From the NCBI GenBank assembly GCA_946999785.1, contig CAMQEO010000003.1:1-40217 (forward strand): a stretch of DNA of 40,217 nt, in the 5' to 3' direction. The DNA comes from an uncultured Atopobium sp. Lineage in GTDB: Bacteria > Actinomycetota > Coriobacteriia > Coriobacteriales > Atopobiaceae. Of the stretch, positions 33,516-40,217 are shown piece by piece. The notes under the pieces are model-generated. The model saw only the letters and a list, made by a program, of their open reading frames with translations, made no database searches and had not been told where the DNA came from. The position numbers and the translations under genes are program-made. Positions within the stretch are counted from its first letter, which is position 1. Every line of letters begins with the position of its first letter.

Positions 33516-33821
33516 CTAATTTGCAGTGTCTTGCTGCTTGTCAAACTGTTCGCGTACCTCACTGCGTATACCTGGCTCAAGTTTTGCCAAACGCTGGCGA
33601 ACGCACGCATCAATACGAGCCTCGCGACGCGCTTCAGCGCTTACATCTTGAGCCTCGTCCACAATATTTTGCAACTCGCGCGAGCAAACATCTGTTGCCT
33701 GCAGTCCTACCACAGTTGCTTTAACAGCAGTTTTACGAAGAACTCCACATTGTGCCAAACCAGCAACTACACCTGTTGCTACAACACCTAATGCTCCAAA
33801 AACCAATGATGAGTGTTTCAT
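33516..33821 (-). CDS. Small PacL/DUF6110-like membrane protein, putative P-ATPase partner
   Basis: A 101-residue protein with one N-terminal membrane segment (about residues 5-24) and a long charged, Ala/Glu/Arg-rich helical tail containing Cys25, Cys46 and Cys73. Size, layout and position directly before a P1B ATPase resemble the DUF6110 family and the mycobacterial PacL proteins (DUF1490), which scaffold metal efflux ATPases. I am not certain of family membership, and no His/Asp metal-binding C-terminal motif is visible. The ATG at 33821 has AAGGAAG at good spacing; the frame extends 8 codons further. Possibly a chaperone or scaffold for the ATPase. Confidence 0.7.
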   Translation of the reverse strand: MKHSSLVFGALGVVATGVVAGLAQCGVLRKTAVKATVVGLQATDVCSRELQNIVDEAQDVSAEARREARIDACVRQRLAKLEPGIRSEVREQFDKQQDTAN

Positions 33822-34076
33822 GATACTTCCTTCCTCTTTGGGCAATTACCCTGTGTATAAAGCGCGCATTGAGTTTTCCGCCACCTGTAGCGATACTTTT
33901 GCCCCTCTCGATGTGATGCAACAAACTTTCTGCGCGCGGCAAGGGCAACTTGTTCACCTTGTGAGTACGAGTTAGCCTAAGCCTTACTTTTACGTTATGC
34001 TGTTTATTACCGTTTAGCAAGAAAAACTTTCTGAGAATATGAAAGAATTTTTTCTTTTTGAAAGCGCAACGCGTGT

Positions 34077-34100
34077 ACCTGCACTAATATAAGTGCAGGT
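34077..34100. promoter_or_regulatory. Strong inverted repeat upstream of the metal-ATPase operon
   Basis: ACCTGCACT (34077-34085) and AGTGCAGGT (34092-34100) are perfect inverted repeats with a 6-bp AT-only spacer. No T tract follows on either strand, so an operator is more likely than a terminator. It is about 255 bases from the small membrane-protein gene. Confidence 0.45.
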
Positions 34101-34220
34101 AAACCGCGGTAAACTCAAATATGCAGAAAGTAAGTAGGGGGTTAACTTATGGTTACTTTTATACGCACTTTTATACCTATGTTTGACGCATGAGCAAGCA
34201 CCAGCACTGTCACATACGCA

Positions 34221-34252
34221 AAAATAAAACCCAAGCAACGACGCTTGGGTTT
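34221..34252 (-). terminator. tRNA-Arg terminator
   Basis: AAACCCAAGC (34227-34236) pairs perfectly with GCTTGGGTTT (34243-34252). On the minus strand the stem is followed by TTATTTTTG. It begins 10 bases after the tRNA CCA end. Confidence 0.88.
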
Positions 34253-34261
34253 AATCTTAAA

Positions 34262-34337
34262 TGGTGACCCCGATTGGATTCGAACCAACGACACCAAGTT
34301 TAGGAAACTTGTGCTCTATCCCCTGAGCTACGAGGCC
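34262..34337 (-). tRNA. tRNA-Arg(CCU)
   Basis: On the minus strand a 76-nt cloverleaf begins GGCCTCG and ends CGGGGTC, A and an encoded CCA. The anticodon stem CAAGT/ACTTG holds loop TTCCTAA with anticodon CCT, which reads AGG. The T loop is TTCGAAT. Confidence 0.93.
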
Positions 34338-34365
34338 ATATACATGTATTGTATCATGCTCACAT

Positions 34366-34395
34366 GCACCGCGCGCTTGACAAGAGCGCGCGTGC
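34366..34395 (-). terminator. GC-rich hairpin after the two-TM protein gene
   Basis: GCGCGC arms (34371-34376 and 34386-34391), extended by GCAC/TGC, surround a short loop 7 bases after the stop of the neighbouring gene. There is no T tract, so it may be a weak or factor-assisted terminator, or an mRNA 3' end stabiliser. Confidence 0.4.
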
Positions 34396-34401
34396 TTACA
34401 A

Positions 34402-35073
34402 TTATTTCTTAAACGTGCGCTTAAGCCTATTCATAAAAGACGCCTTATTTGCATGCTGATGTTCAATGTTGTCCGCATCTTTATCAAGCAACTGATACAC
34501 TTTTTTTGAAGTCAGCGCACTCACTTTTCTATCAACAGCGTTTCTAAATGGTTTTACAAATTTTAAATCGTAAATAAATCCCAAAATTACCAGCGCATAC
34601 GCTATAACAAGAAGCACAACTTCTGCAATGCCTTCTATATGATCCATTTGATACATGGCTTGCGGATTGTAATAATTTATGACCCATGACAAGGCAATAC
34701 AAACAAGTCCCGTGAACAGCGTGATCCACAAAATGTTTTGACGCTTACGATACACAGGGTCTTGATTAAGTAAAATACGAGATACTGCAACCCTTCTATC
34801 GCGCTCGTCACGCTCTGCACGGCGTTGTGCACGCTTTTCTACGGAAGTTTTTTGATGAGTTTGTTTTACGCTGTGAGCGTCTCTGACACCGTACGCCTTT
34901 TCCTTTGCTGGCTTTGCCTGAGCAAGAGAGGCCTTCAGCGCACCTTTTTTCTCATCATCCTTTTTTGATTTTGTTGGTTTGGTACTTGTTTTGTTTCCAC
35001 CTAACCAAGACGGAAGCGAACCTGCGTCGCGCGCCTCGTCCATTGCATTGGTAATTGTTTCTTTAATTGACAT
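34402..35073 (-). CDS. Two-TM hypothetical protein with long charged N-terminus
   Basis: A 223-residue protein of unknown function. A Lys/Ala-rich, probably disordered N-terminal half (about 1-105, with runs of Arg and Glu near EKRAQRRAERDERDRR) precedes two membrane segments (about 113-134 and 146-168) and a basic C-terminus. The pattern resembles small actinobacterial membrane proteins such as the DUF3043 group, but I cannot confirm the family. GAGG lies 5 bases before the ATG. It is monocistronic between tRNA-Arg and the two-component genes, in the same direction. Confidence 0.75.
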   Translation of the reverse strand: MSIKETITNAMDEARDAGSLPSWLGGNKTSTKPTKSKKDDEKKGALKASLAQAKPAKEKAYGVRDAHSVKQTHQKTSVEKRAQRRAERDERDRRVAVSRILLNQDPVYRKRQNILWITLFTGLVCIALSWVINYYNPQAMYQMDHIEGIAEVVLLVIAYALVILGFIYDLKFVKPFRNAVDRKVSALTSKKVYQLLDKDADNIEHQHANKASFMNRLKRTFKK

Positions 35074-35221
35074 AAAAACCTCATCCGCACTTCATTTTAT
35101 GTTTTAAGACCACGAACACATATGATTGTACCTAAAAAGTACAAGCACTGCCCTATAACTATGAAAATAATAACGTATTTTATTCAAGCATGCATACACG
35201 TAAGAGAAAAGAGCTCAGTGT

Positions 35222-36817
35222 TTAAGCTGTTTGCTGCGCCTTGTGTTCACACGGAATAGCAAGCGTAAATGTTGTGCCTTTGCCAAGCGTTGACTCTACT
35301 GCTATGCGGCCATTATGTTTGTCGATAATTTCTTTGGTAAGCGCAAGACCAATACCCAAACCGCCAGAAACACGGCCACGACTTGCGTCCGAACGCCAAA
35401 ATCGAGCAAAAACGCGTGGTATGTCTTCTTTTGCAATACCAATACCGGTATCACGAACAGAAATCAACACTTCGTTACGCGATTTACTAATGCTTACAAT
35501 AACCCAGCCACCTGCCGGAGTATAGCGCATAGCATTAGACATAATATTGGTGATAGCTTCTCTAATAAGATCGCTGTCCATCTCGATCATGCATTCGTGT
35601 TCAGGGATCTTGTCATCAAACTTGAGGCGCAAATTGCGTTCAGCAAAAAGCTGTTCTTGCATAGAAACAAGACTTTTAACCATATACACTGCGTCAGATT
35701 TTTCAATTTTAAGAGCACGGGTACCGTTTTCGATACGAGAAAGCCTTAGCATTGCGTCCACTAAACGAGACAAGCGTCTTACTTCTTGTGCAACTGTCTC
35801 ATAATGTTCATTATCAGCAGGAAGGACACCATCTTGCATGCCCTCAACCGTTGCAAGCATTGCCATAAGCGGCGTGCGAAGCTCGTGTGCCACGTCAGAG
35901 GTAAGGCGGTGCTCAAACTTAATATCGCGCTCTAGCTCAGACGCCATCGAGTCAAACGTTTCGCCCAAGCGGCCAATCTCATCATCACCTGTTAAATTGG
36001 TTCGCGCCGTAAGATCACCGTTGCGAATCTGCGCTGCAGTAGACGTAATTTTTTTAATGGGCTTTACAAATACGTGCGACGCTGCATACGACAAAGCGCA
36101 CGCCAACAAAATTGCAATGACCGCGGCCGCAAGAATAGCTCCATAGGAGTTTTTCCTAAACACATCATCGCTTTTAGTAATAAGTGTTTCCGAGCCGAAT
36201 GCCCACAACCTCACGTTGCCCACATATTCGCCATTATTGTCAATAATATCTGCGGTAGCAGTTGCATGGTCTCCTTCGGGAGGCCCTCCTACCTCAGAAG
36301 CTGAATTGCTTTTATCGCTTTTAGAATCAATAATTTCAATGTGATCCGCATTATCGCGCGCATAAGAACTAGCAGGTACATTTCCATAAATAAGCTGCCC
36401 GTGAGCGTCTACAATTTCTATGCCAACGTCTGAAGGAACGGGAAACGTTAAAGACGAGCTGCGTATAAACGTAGATTTCCAACCACCAGAAACACTGTAT
36501 TGCTTTCCAAGCGAAAGCGCAATTTTTTGCGCCATGTGTTGCATGCCGCGCCGCGTATATGTTTGAAATTGATCTTCCCATACAACTGCCAAAACAATTG
36601 AAAGAATAACAGCAGTCATAAAGGCGGTGAGGGCAAAGTATATGGTCAAACGACCTGTTACCGTTTCAGAAGGACGAACCCTATACGGAGTATGAGACAT
36701 GGTATTAAAAGACACCTTAGAGGCGTTTTTACCATCTTCTTTAAAACTGTCATACATTTGTTCTTCAAGCTTTACATACGACGTTATTGATGGTTTGTTT
36801 TTCACTGATACAATCAC
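35222..36817 (-). CDS. Sensor histidine kinase with HAMP domain
   Basis: A 531-residue sensor. After a cytoplasmic N-terminus come a membrane segment (about 57-80), an outside sensory region of about 130 residues, a second membrane segment (about 225-250), HAMP, HisKA (DVAHELRTPLMAM, His311) and HATPase with N box ITNIMSNAMRY, G1 RDTGIGIA and G2 GGLGIGLAL. The start is uncertain: the frame begins at GTG 36817; GTG 36805 has AGGTG 9 bases upstream, and ATG 36700 (residue 40) has AAGGTG 12 bases upstream. It pairs with the response regulator just upstream, from which a perfect hairpin separates it. The layout resembles envelope-stress or MtrB/PhoR-type kinases; the stimulus is unknown. Confidence 0.88.
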   Translation of the reverse strand: MIVSVKNKPSITSYVKLEEQMYDSFKEDGKNASKVSFNTMSHTPYRVRPSETVTGRLTIYFALTAFMTAVILSIVLAVVWEDQFQTYTRRGMQHMAQKIALSLGKQYSVSGGWKSTFIRSSSLTFPVPSDVGIEIVDAHGQLIYGNVPASSYARDNADHIEIIDSKSDKSNSASEVGGPPEGDHATATADIIDNNGEYVGNVRLWAFGSETLITKSDDVFRKNSYGAILAAAVIAILLACALSYAASHVFVKPIKKITSTAAQIRNGDLTARTNLTGDDEIGRLGETFDSMASELERDIKFEHRLTSDVAHELRTPLMAMLATVEGMQDGVLPADNEHYETVAQEVRRLSRLVDAMLRLSRIENGTRALKIEKSDAVYMVKSLVSMQEQLFAERNLRLKFDDKIPEHECMIEMDSDLIREAITNIMSNAMRYTPAGGWVIVSISKSRNEVLISVRDTGIGIAKEDIPRVFARFWRSDASRGRVSGGLGIGLALTKEIIDKHNGRIAVESTLGKGTTFTLAIPCEHKAQQTA

Positions 36818-36887
36818 CTATATTCCGAAAAACTCATCTACGCTATATCCACACCAGCCAATAGCTTATAGCAGTGCTTTATACAAC

Positions 36888-36916
36888 TCGTGCACATGCT
36901 TTTAACATGTGCACGA
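36888..36916 (-). promoter_or_regulatory. Perfect hairpin between response regulator and histidine kinase genes
   Basis: TCGTGCACATG (36888-36898) and CATGTGCACGA (36906-36916) form an 11-bp perfect stem with a 7-nt loop, starting 10 bases after the regulator stop. On the minus strand only GTTGT follows, so it looks like a partial terminator or mRNA-processing site that lowers kinase expression relative to the regulator. Confidence 0.5.
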
Positions 36917-36926
36917 ATGCAAACGT

Positions 36927-37652
36927 CTATTCTTGATGTGACGGCGTATCTTGAGATTGCGGAGCTTCAAAACGATATCCAACACCATGAACGGTATACA
37001 ACCAACGTGGATTGCGTGGATCATCGCCCAATTTTGCGCGAAGGTTTTTAACATGAGAGTCTATGGTGCGCTCGTAGCCTTCAAAATCGTAGCCCAAAAC
37101 TTTTTCAACAAGCTCCATGCGTGTATAAACACGACCAGGAAAACGAGCAAGTGTGGTTAAGAGCTTAAATTCTGACGCAGTTAAGTCGATTTCTTTATTC
37201 TCAACCAATACTTTATGACCCGAAATATCAATGACAAGCTGACCGAAATCAAGAACCTCAAGTGCAGGCTCTGATTCGGTGTGAGCACGTCTCAGCAACG
37301 CACGAACACGTGCAACCAGCTCGCGTGGTGAAAACGGCTTAATAAGATAGTCGTCTGCGCCCAATTCAAGACCAATAATACGATCTTCTACCTCGCCTTT
37401 TGCTGTCAGCATAATAATAGGTACATTAGATGTCTCACGCACCGCACGGCATACGCGCTCACCAGAAAGTTTAGGAAGCATAAGATCCAAAATAATCAGG
37501 TCAAAGGAATGTTTTTCAAACTCTTCAAGTGCGCTTTGACCGTCGCCAACACTACGCACAAAGTAGCCTTCGCGCTCAAGATACGCAGCAACAGCATCGC
37601 GAATGGTTTTTTCGTCTTCTACTAAAAGAATACGTTTCTCATCTGAAGCCAT
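36927..37652 (-). CDS. OmpR-family response regulator (PhoP/MtrA-like)
   Basis: A 241-residue regulator with a receiver domain (EDE acidic pocket at 12-14, phosphorylated Asp56 in IILDLMLPK, Thr in MLTAKGE, Lys in LIKPFS) and a winged-helix DNA-binding domain (LTASEFKLL, YERTIDSHVKNLRAKL, YTVHGVGYRF). AAAGGAGG lies 6 bases before the ATG. It is the first gene of a two-gene operon with the sensor kinase. Similarity is greatest to the PhoP/MtrA/RegX3 class, but the regulon cannot be read from the window. Confidence 0.94.
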   Translation of the reverse strand: MASDEKRILLVEDEKTIRDAVAAYLEREGYFVRSVGDGQSALEEFEKHSFDLIILDLMLPKLSGERVCRAVRETSNVPIIMLTAKGEVEDRIIGLELGADDYLIKPFSPRELVARVRALLRRAHTESEPALEVLDFGQLVIDISGHKVLVENKEIDLTASEFKLLTTLARFPGRVYTRMELVEKVLGYDFEGYERTIDSHVKNLRAKLGDDPRNPRWLYTVHGVGYRFEAPQSQDTPSHQE

Positions 37653-37734
37653 ATACAGCCTCCTTTAATGTTTATCGTCAAACAATAGTTCTGATAGTAG
37701 TTTAACATCAAAATAAACTTCTAACAGCACTATT

Positions 37735-39024
37735 CTACACTCTAAATTGCCTTACTAAAACATTTTTAGGATATCCGGTTGTTTTATCCTTAATAGTTGC
37801 ATATGTTACCACACTGTTTTGCTCACCTGTGCACGCAGGATATTCGCCATAATCGGTGCAGCGGTTAGAAGCAGCCAAAATGGAGTAACTTTTTTGAGCA
37901 GTGTCTACTACAAAATACGAAGCCTTACTCCGCACAATAAATGTATTATTGTTTCCAACAACAGGAGCAGATGGCTCACGAGGCACTACGACAAATCCCT
38001 TATCGCGAGAACCTATATATGTTCCCATTTTACCCAGCAAACCACCGCTTTGGTGATTTGCTTCAATGGAAAACGCAAAAAGCGAGTTAATATACGTTGC
38101 ATATAGAGGTGCCACAGAAGGCGGCAAAAACAGCTCGTCTTGCTGTTTTTCCATAGAGTCAGTCAAGGAATAGACACGCATAACATACAGCGATGCAGAT
38201 TTGGTTTTAACTTTAGGAACAATAACCACCATTCCCTTAGAAAACGTTGGTGGGCATGCAAAACGCGAAAGCGATTCAACAACCGAGGACGCTTTATCAT
38301 CGCCTAATTTCCACAAATAACAATACGAATTTTCTTTTGCACGAGATCCTTGCGGTGAGGGAGATACCTGCCACACAACATAGTTTTCGTGAACACAAAA
38401 CTGAGCAGGAAAATAATCGGAGTCTGCTTTACAAAGCTCACTAACCTGACCGTGCAATTTTCCATCGGCAAACGCCGAAGCATACAGCGTCCAGTCACGC
38501 GTAACAATATCAAATTCAAGCCACACAAATACCTTATCCGACATACGAACATCGTAAATGATGCAATTTGTTGAGTTTTTGCTATAGGGTTGTTCAAGCA
38601 CTTGAACAAACTGAGCACTTTTTGTATTAAATGCCGATGCTTTAATAGCGGGTGTTGCAGAAGTTCCAGCAGTTGTAGCTGCAATCCACACTCCGTCCAA
38701 AGGATACAACATGTTTCCTAACGGCAACTCCCAATTTCCTGTTTGCTTAAGCTCAAAATCAACAGCCGAATATTTACTTTCGTTTGTTTGAGGATCAATG
38801 ATGTATTCAGCCTGCGCGTCATCAACAACCACAGGACTTTGCGGATCATCCACAGCACGGTGCTTACATCCTCCTGCAGATACCGCGATACACGCCAGAG
38901 CACCAGAAGCTGCTGTTGCGCACGTTGCCCGCAAAAAGGCGCGGCGTGAAAACAGAGCTTGCGGCTTGTGCGTTGGCTGCGTTTGCGCTCCCTCTTTTGT
39001 TCGATGACCAAAAACTTGTGCCAT
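37735..39024 (-). CDS. Tat-exported putative lipoprotein, beta-propeller-like
   Basis: A 429-residue exported protein. SRRAFLRA (Arg27, Arg28) is a twin-arginine signal after an unusually long n-region, followed by a hydrophobic stretch and a lipobox-like SAGGC with Cys53, so it is probably a Tat-dependent lipoprotein. The mature part is rich in aromatic beta strands with repeated short YxVWxxF/DxxxxxW patterns (for example KVFVWLEFD, NYVVWQVSP), which suggest a beta-propeller or other all-beta fold. I do not recognise a family. AGGGG lies 9 bases before the ATG. It follows purB after 27 bases and may be cotranscribed with it. Confidence 0.75.
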   Translation of the reverse strand: MAQVFGHRTKEGAQTQPTHKPQALFSRRAFLRATCATAASGALACIAVSAGGCKHRAVDDPQSPVVVDDAQAEYIIDPQTNESKYSAVDFELKQTGNWELPLGNMLYPLDGVWIAATTAGTSATPAIKASAFNTKSAQFVQVLEQPYSKNSTNCIIYDVRMSDKVFVWLEFDIVTRDWTLYASAFADGKLHGQVSELCKADSDYFPAQFCVHENYVVWQVSPSPQGSRAKENSYCYLWKLGDDKASSVVESLSRFACPPTFSKGMVVIVPKVKTKSASLYVMRVYSLTDSMEKQQDELFLPPSVAPLYATYINSLFAFSIEANHQSGGLLGKMGTYIGSRDKGFVVVPREPSAPVVGNNNTFIVRSKASYFVVDTAQKSYSILAASNRCTDYGEYPACTGEQNSVVTYATIKDKTTGYPKNVLVRQFRV

Positions 39025-39051
39025 AAAAGCTAACCCCTAGTTATTGCTGTT

Positions 39052-40217
39052 TTATTCACCATTAGTTTTTTCATGACAAGCACTGGTGAAATCAAGCGCT
39101 TGCAAGCGATCAAACACAAGAGAGGTGTGTGTTAAAAATTGTTGCGGATCAAAAATACGGTCTAATTCATCGTCAGACAAAACACAAGCGGGATCTGCTT
39201 TAAGCTTTTCCTTAAACGAAGTGCCCTGCTCGCATTCTTGAATTTCTTTCCATGTTTTCATTGCGCAAGATTGAACAATGAGATATGCATCCTCGCGCGT
39301 CATACCCGTATCCACCAAAGCGAGCAATACTTTGGACGAATAAATAAGACCGCGCGTTTTATTGAGGTTCGCCAGCATGCGTTTGGGATACAAAACAAGC
39401 CCATCAACAATGCGAATTAAGCAGGTGAGCATATGATCAAGCGCGATGAAGCTATCGGCAAGTGCCACGCGCTCATTTGAAGAGTGACTGATGTCGCGCT
39501 CGTGCCACAGTGCAACATTATCATAAGCCACCTGGGCGTTTGCCTTAACAATACGAGCAAGACCACAAACTTTTTCTGCGGTAATAGGATTTCGCTTATG
39601 AGGCATAGCACTTGAACCTTTTTGTTTTTTCTTAAACGGTTCTTCAACTTCAAGCGTGTCTGTTTTTTGTAATCCACGAATTTCGGTAGCTATACGCTCG
39701 CAGGTGGCGGCACAAACCGCCAAAACGCCTGCAACATATGCGTGATGGTCACGACTGATAACCTGCGTAGAAAGCGGATCTGCTTTAAGGTGAAGCTTTT
39801 CGCACACCATCTTTTCAACACGTGGATCAATCGAAGAATACGTACCAACAGCACCCGAAATGGCTCCGTAAGACACATTTTCCTGAGCACAGATCAGACG
39901 ATCTAAATCGCGTTTAAGCTCTTGAGCCCAGCTTGCAAATTTCATACCAAAAGTCATAGGTTCAGCATGAATACCATGGGTACGCCCTACACACAACGTT
40001 GATTTTTCTTCAAATGCGCGGCGCTTACAAATTTCACCCAAACGAGCAGCATCGTCTTTTAGAATATCAAGCGCTTGCGAAAGCATATAACATAGAGCAG
40101 TATCACCTAAGTCGGTACTGGTCATACCAAAGTGTACCCAGCGGCTGGGGTGCGGATCTTGAGCAGGAACATCTTTATCAATATAGGACGCCATATTGGT
40201 AAGAAAGGCAATAACAT
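39052..40217 (-). CDS. purB: Adenylosuccinate lyase, 5' end outside window
   Basis: The C-terminal 387 residues of a fumarase/aspartase-superfamily lyase that forms AMP from adenylosuccinate and AICAR from SAICAR in purine synthesis. The frame runs to the window edge, with V-I-A-F-L-T-N before MASYI, typical of PurB. Present are GRTHGIHAEPMTFG (catalytic His), ISRDHHA and the signature GSSAMPHKRNP with the catalytic Ser loop. The ATG at 40194 is internal, not the start. The next gene downstream is a Tat lipoprotein. Confidence 0.96.
   Translation of the reverse strand, partial: VIAFLTNMASYIDKDVPAQDPHPSRWVHFGMTSTDLGDTALCYMLSQALDILKDDAARLGEICKRRAFEEKSTLCVGRTHGIHAEPMTFGMKFASWAQELKRDLDRLICAQENVSYGAISGAVGTYSSIDPRVEKMVCEKLHLKADPLSTQVISRDHHAYVAGVLAVCAATCERIATEIRGLQKTDTLEVEEPFKKKQKGSSAMPHKRNPITAEKVCGLARIVKANAQVAYDNVALWHERDISHSSNERVALADSFIALDHMLTCLIRIVDGLVLYPKRMLANLNKTRGLIYSSKVLLALVDTGMTREDAYLIVQSCAMKTWKEIQECEQGTSFKEKLKADPACVLSDDELDRIFDPQQFLTHTSLVFDRLQALDFTSACHEKTNGE

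Larger units (their letters stand above)
33822..34261. other. Intergenic region upstream of the P-ATPase operon
   Basis: About 440 bases without a credible gene. It holds a 9-bp TTAGCCTAA palindrome (33972-33980), a strong inverted repeat at 34077-34100, an A/T-rich stretch at 34015-34065 and the tRNA-Arg terminator. No convincing promoter could be chosen for the metal-ATPase genes. Confidence 0.5.

Noticed and set aside
33733..34238. Two minus-strand ORFs (95 and 74 codons) upstream of the P-ATPase partner
   Set aside because: One overlaps the partner gene in another frame, the other starts in the tRNA-Arg terminator region; both have unlikely composition and no ribosome-binding site.
1..40217. 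Mobile elements, CRISPR arrays, prophage or toxin-antitoxin genes
   Set aside because: No transposase, integrase, cas or phage-like proteins, and no regularly spaced repeats, were seen; the tRNA neighbourhoods show only very short repeats.

Overview
The window looks like the chromosome of a low-to-moderate GC actinobacterium, most likely class Coriobacteriia (Atopobium/Lancefieldella-like). This is inferred from gene content. The block kinase, fhaA, fhaB, PP2C phosphatase, SEDS/PBP, PASTA kinase is actinobacterial, yet base composition is far from that of high-GC actinobacteria. There is also a phosphoketolase, a complete PTS ascorbate operon and a Tat-exported lipoprotein. No IS element, phage gene or CRISPR array was seen.

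Layout. 1-48 is the 3' end of tRNA-Glu. 450-2924 is a phosphoketolase (xfp). 3144-9020 is a seven-gene ascorbate operon on the minus strand (ulaG-C-A-B-D-E-F in transcription order), with the divergent DeoR-type regulator ulaR at 9271-10131. Converging on ulaR is gnd (10270-11712), followed by an OatA-like O-acyltransferase (11950-13875) and serS (14040-15323). A small membrane protein (15505) and tRNA-Leu(CAG) precede a plus-strand cell-wall signalling block (16043-26038): multi-TM Ser/Thr kinase, fhaA, fhaB, pstP, an FtsW-PBP fusion, and a PASTA kinase pknB. On the minus strand after that come a BceRS-BceAB-type peptide-sensing/efflux module (26180-31025), a heavy-metal P1B ATPase with a small PacL/DUF6110-like partner (31328-33821), tRNA-Arg(CCU), a two-TM hypothetical protein, a second two-component system (35222-37652), a Tat lipoprotein and the 3' part of purB running off the end.

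How the genes work together. The ula enzymes turn imported L-ascorbate-6-phosphate into D-xylulose-5-phosphate, the substrate of the phosphoketolase encoded just downstream, which gives glyceraldehyde-3-phosphate and acetyl phosphate. A 10-bp sequence occurs twice in the ulaR/ulaG intergenic region, each copy inside a plausible promoter, and is the best operator candidate. The kinase/FHA/phosphatase block very likely controls peptidoglycan synthesis by the SEDS-transpeptidase fusion encoded within it. The OatA-like enzyme, BceRSAB-like module and second two-component system extend the envelope theme.

The most notable items are the single-chain FtsW-PBP fusion, the atypical first kinase, the P-ATPase with an unusual membrane motif and a small membrane partner, and the ula operator/promoter architecture.
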